Source of the DNA: JACKBC01 sp041391125
Lineage (GTDB): Bacteria > Chloroflexota > Anaerolineae > Caldilineales > Caldilineaceae
Direction of reading: 5' to 3'
Assembly: GCA_041391125.1 (NCBI GenBank)
Contig: JAWKON010000001.1
Location: 243,113-307,112 of the forward strand
DNA: 64,000 nt
The translations under genes and the position numbers were made by a program. Position 1 is the stretch's first letter, and every line of letters begins with the position of its first letter. Shown one piece after another: positions 63,431-64,000 of the stretch. The notes beneath the pieces were generated by a model. The model made no database searches, was not told where the DNA came from, and worked only from the letters and a program-made list of their open reading frames with translations.

Positions 63431-64000
63431 ATGACCGCACTCCTCGAAGCCCGCCACGTGACCAAAACGTTTGGCGGCGGCCTTTTTGATCGCACCAAAA
63501 CCGTGGCGCTGGATGACTTTTCCATGACCATCAGCGGCGACGCGCCCTCCATCACCGCGGTAGTGGGCGAGAGTGGCAGCGGCAAAACCACGCTGGCCCG
63601 CTTATTGCTGGGGCTCATTGAGCCGACCACCGGCAGCGTTCTGTATAAAGGGAGCGATCTGCGCAAACTTGCCGCCGCTGATTCGCGGGCATTTTTGAAT
63701 GATGTGCAGGTCATTTTTCAAGATCCGTTCGAGGTTTACAACCCCTTTTATCGCGTCGACCACGTGCTGACTACGCCGATTGATTACATGAACCTGGCCA
63801 AGTCGCCGGCCGAAAAGTGGCGTCTCATCGAGGAGGCGCTGGAGACGGTCGGTCTGCGCCCGGAAGAGACGCTGGGCCGCTATCCGCATCAACTGAGCGG
63901 CGGCCAACGTCAGCGCGTCATGGTGGCGCGCGCCCTCATCCTCAAGCCGCGGCTGATCCTGGCCGATGAGCCGGTCTCTATGATCGACGCCTCATTGCGG
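63431..64000 (+). CDS. ABC importer ATPase, DppF/OppF type, partial
   Basis: Second ATPase of the importer, cut by the window end after about 190 residues. It reads MTALLEARHVTKTFGGG. Walker A is VVGESGSGKTTLARLLLGL, Q-loop VIFQDPFEVYNPFYRV, signature LSGGQRQRVMVARALI and Walker B LILADEPVSMIDAS, all as in DppF/OppF. The ATG at 63431 has AGGAA upstream. The D-loop and H-loop lie outside the window. Confidence 0.92.
   Translation, partial: MTALLEARHVTKTFGGGLFDRTKTVALDDFSMTISGDAPSITAVVGESGSGKTTLARLLLGLIEPTTGSVLYKGSDLRKLAAADSRAFLNDVQVIFQDPFEVYNPFYRVDHVLTTPIDYMNLAKSPAEKWRLIEEALETVGLRPEETLGRYPHQLSGGQRQRVMVARALILKPRLILADEPVSMIDASLR

Overview
The window looks like a chromosomal segment of a GC-rich, free-living, probably heterotrophic bacterium. 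I infer Chloroflexota (Anaerolineae/Caldilineae-like). The grounds are YLPL/LPLI hydrophobic tails on secreted proteins, many lipoprotein solute-binding proteins, a Tat-exported family-5 binding protein, a DUF11 surface protein, and a split pyruvate:ferredoxin oxidoreductase next to a pyruvate dehydrogenase complex. This is inference from gene content only. About a third of the genes carry one to several single-base frameshifts, often at homopolymers, and both halves still read as good protein. I treat these as probable sequencing errors and annotate such genes as one CDS spanning the broken frames.

Region 1 (1-15661, minus strand) is a likely exopolysaccharide operon. In transcription order it holds two Agd3-like (CE18-type) polysaccharide deacetylases, one long ORF joining a PelF-type glycosyltransferase to a PelG-type membrane transporter, a UDP-HexNAc 6-dehydrogenase, a nucleotide-sugar epimerase, a secreted beta-helix/TIM-barrel protein, and a phosphohexomutase running off the window edge. 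The set resembles machinery for amino-sugar polymers such as Pel or galactosaminogalactan.

Region 2 (15.5-20.6 kb) holds small housekeeping genes: a truncated SufE-like gene, DUF427, a PPOX-fold protein, a ThiO-like glycine oxidase, a P1-family aminopeptidase and an SDR. Region 3 (21-30.4 kb) has a large DUF11 surface protein, two sulfatases and an NMT1-type binding protein with its ATPase. Region 4 (30.4-41.4 kb) has a small possible transcription unit, a heterodimeric ABC exporter, a binding protein paired with a dCache hybrid histidine kinase, a cystathionine gamma-synthase/lyase and an OsmC protein.

Region 5 (41.6-50.8 kb) is central metabolism. A two-subunit PFOR, with CBS domains fused to the alpha-gamma chain, is divergent from pyruvate dehydrogenase E1alpha, E1beta and E2. 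Region 6 (51-64 kb) has an HtrA protease, a two-component system, a sugar-binding lipoprotein with a LacI regulator, and a dpp/opp-type ABC importer cut by the window end.

The intergenic DNA is unusually rich in structured repeats: GC-rich cloverleaf elements with compensatory changes, palindromes whose arms are short tandem repeats that differ from site to site, and at least three dispersed palindromic families. I saw no tRNA, rRNA, CRISPR array, transposase or prophage gene.
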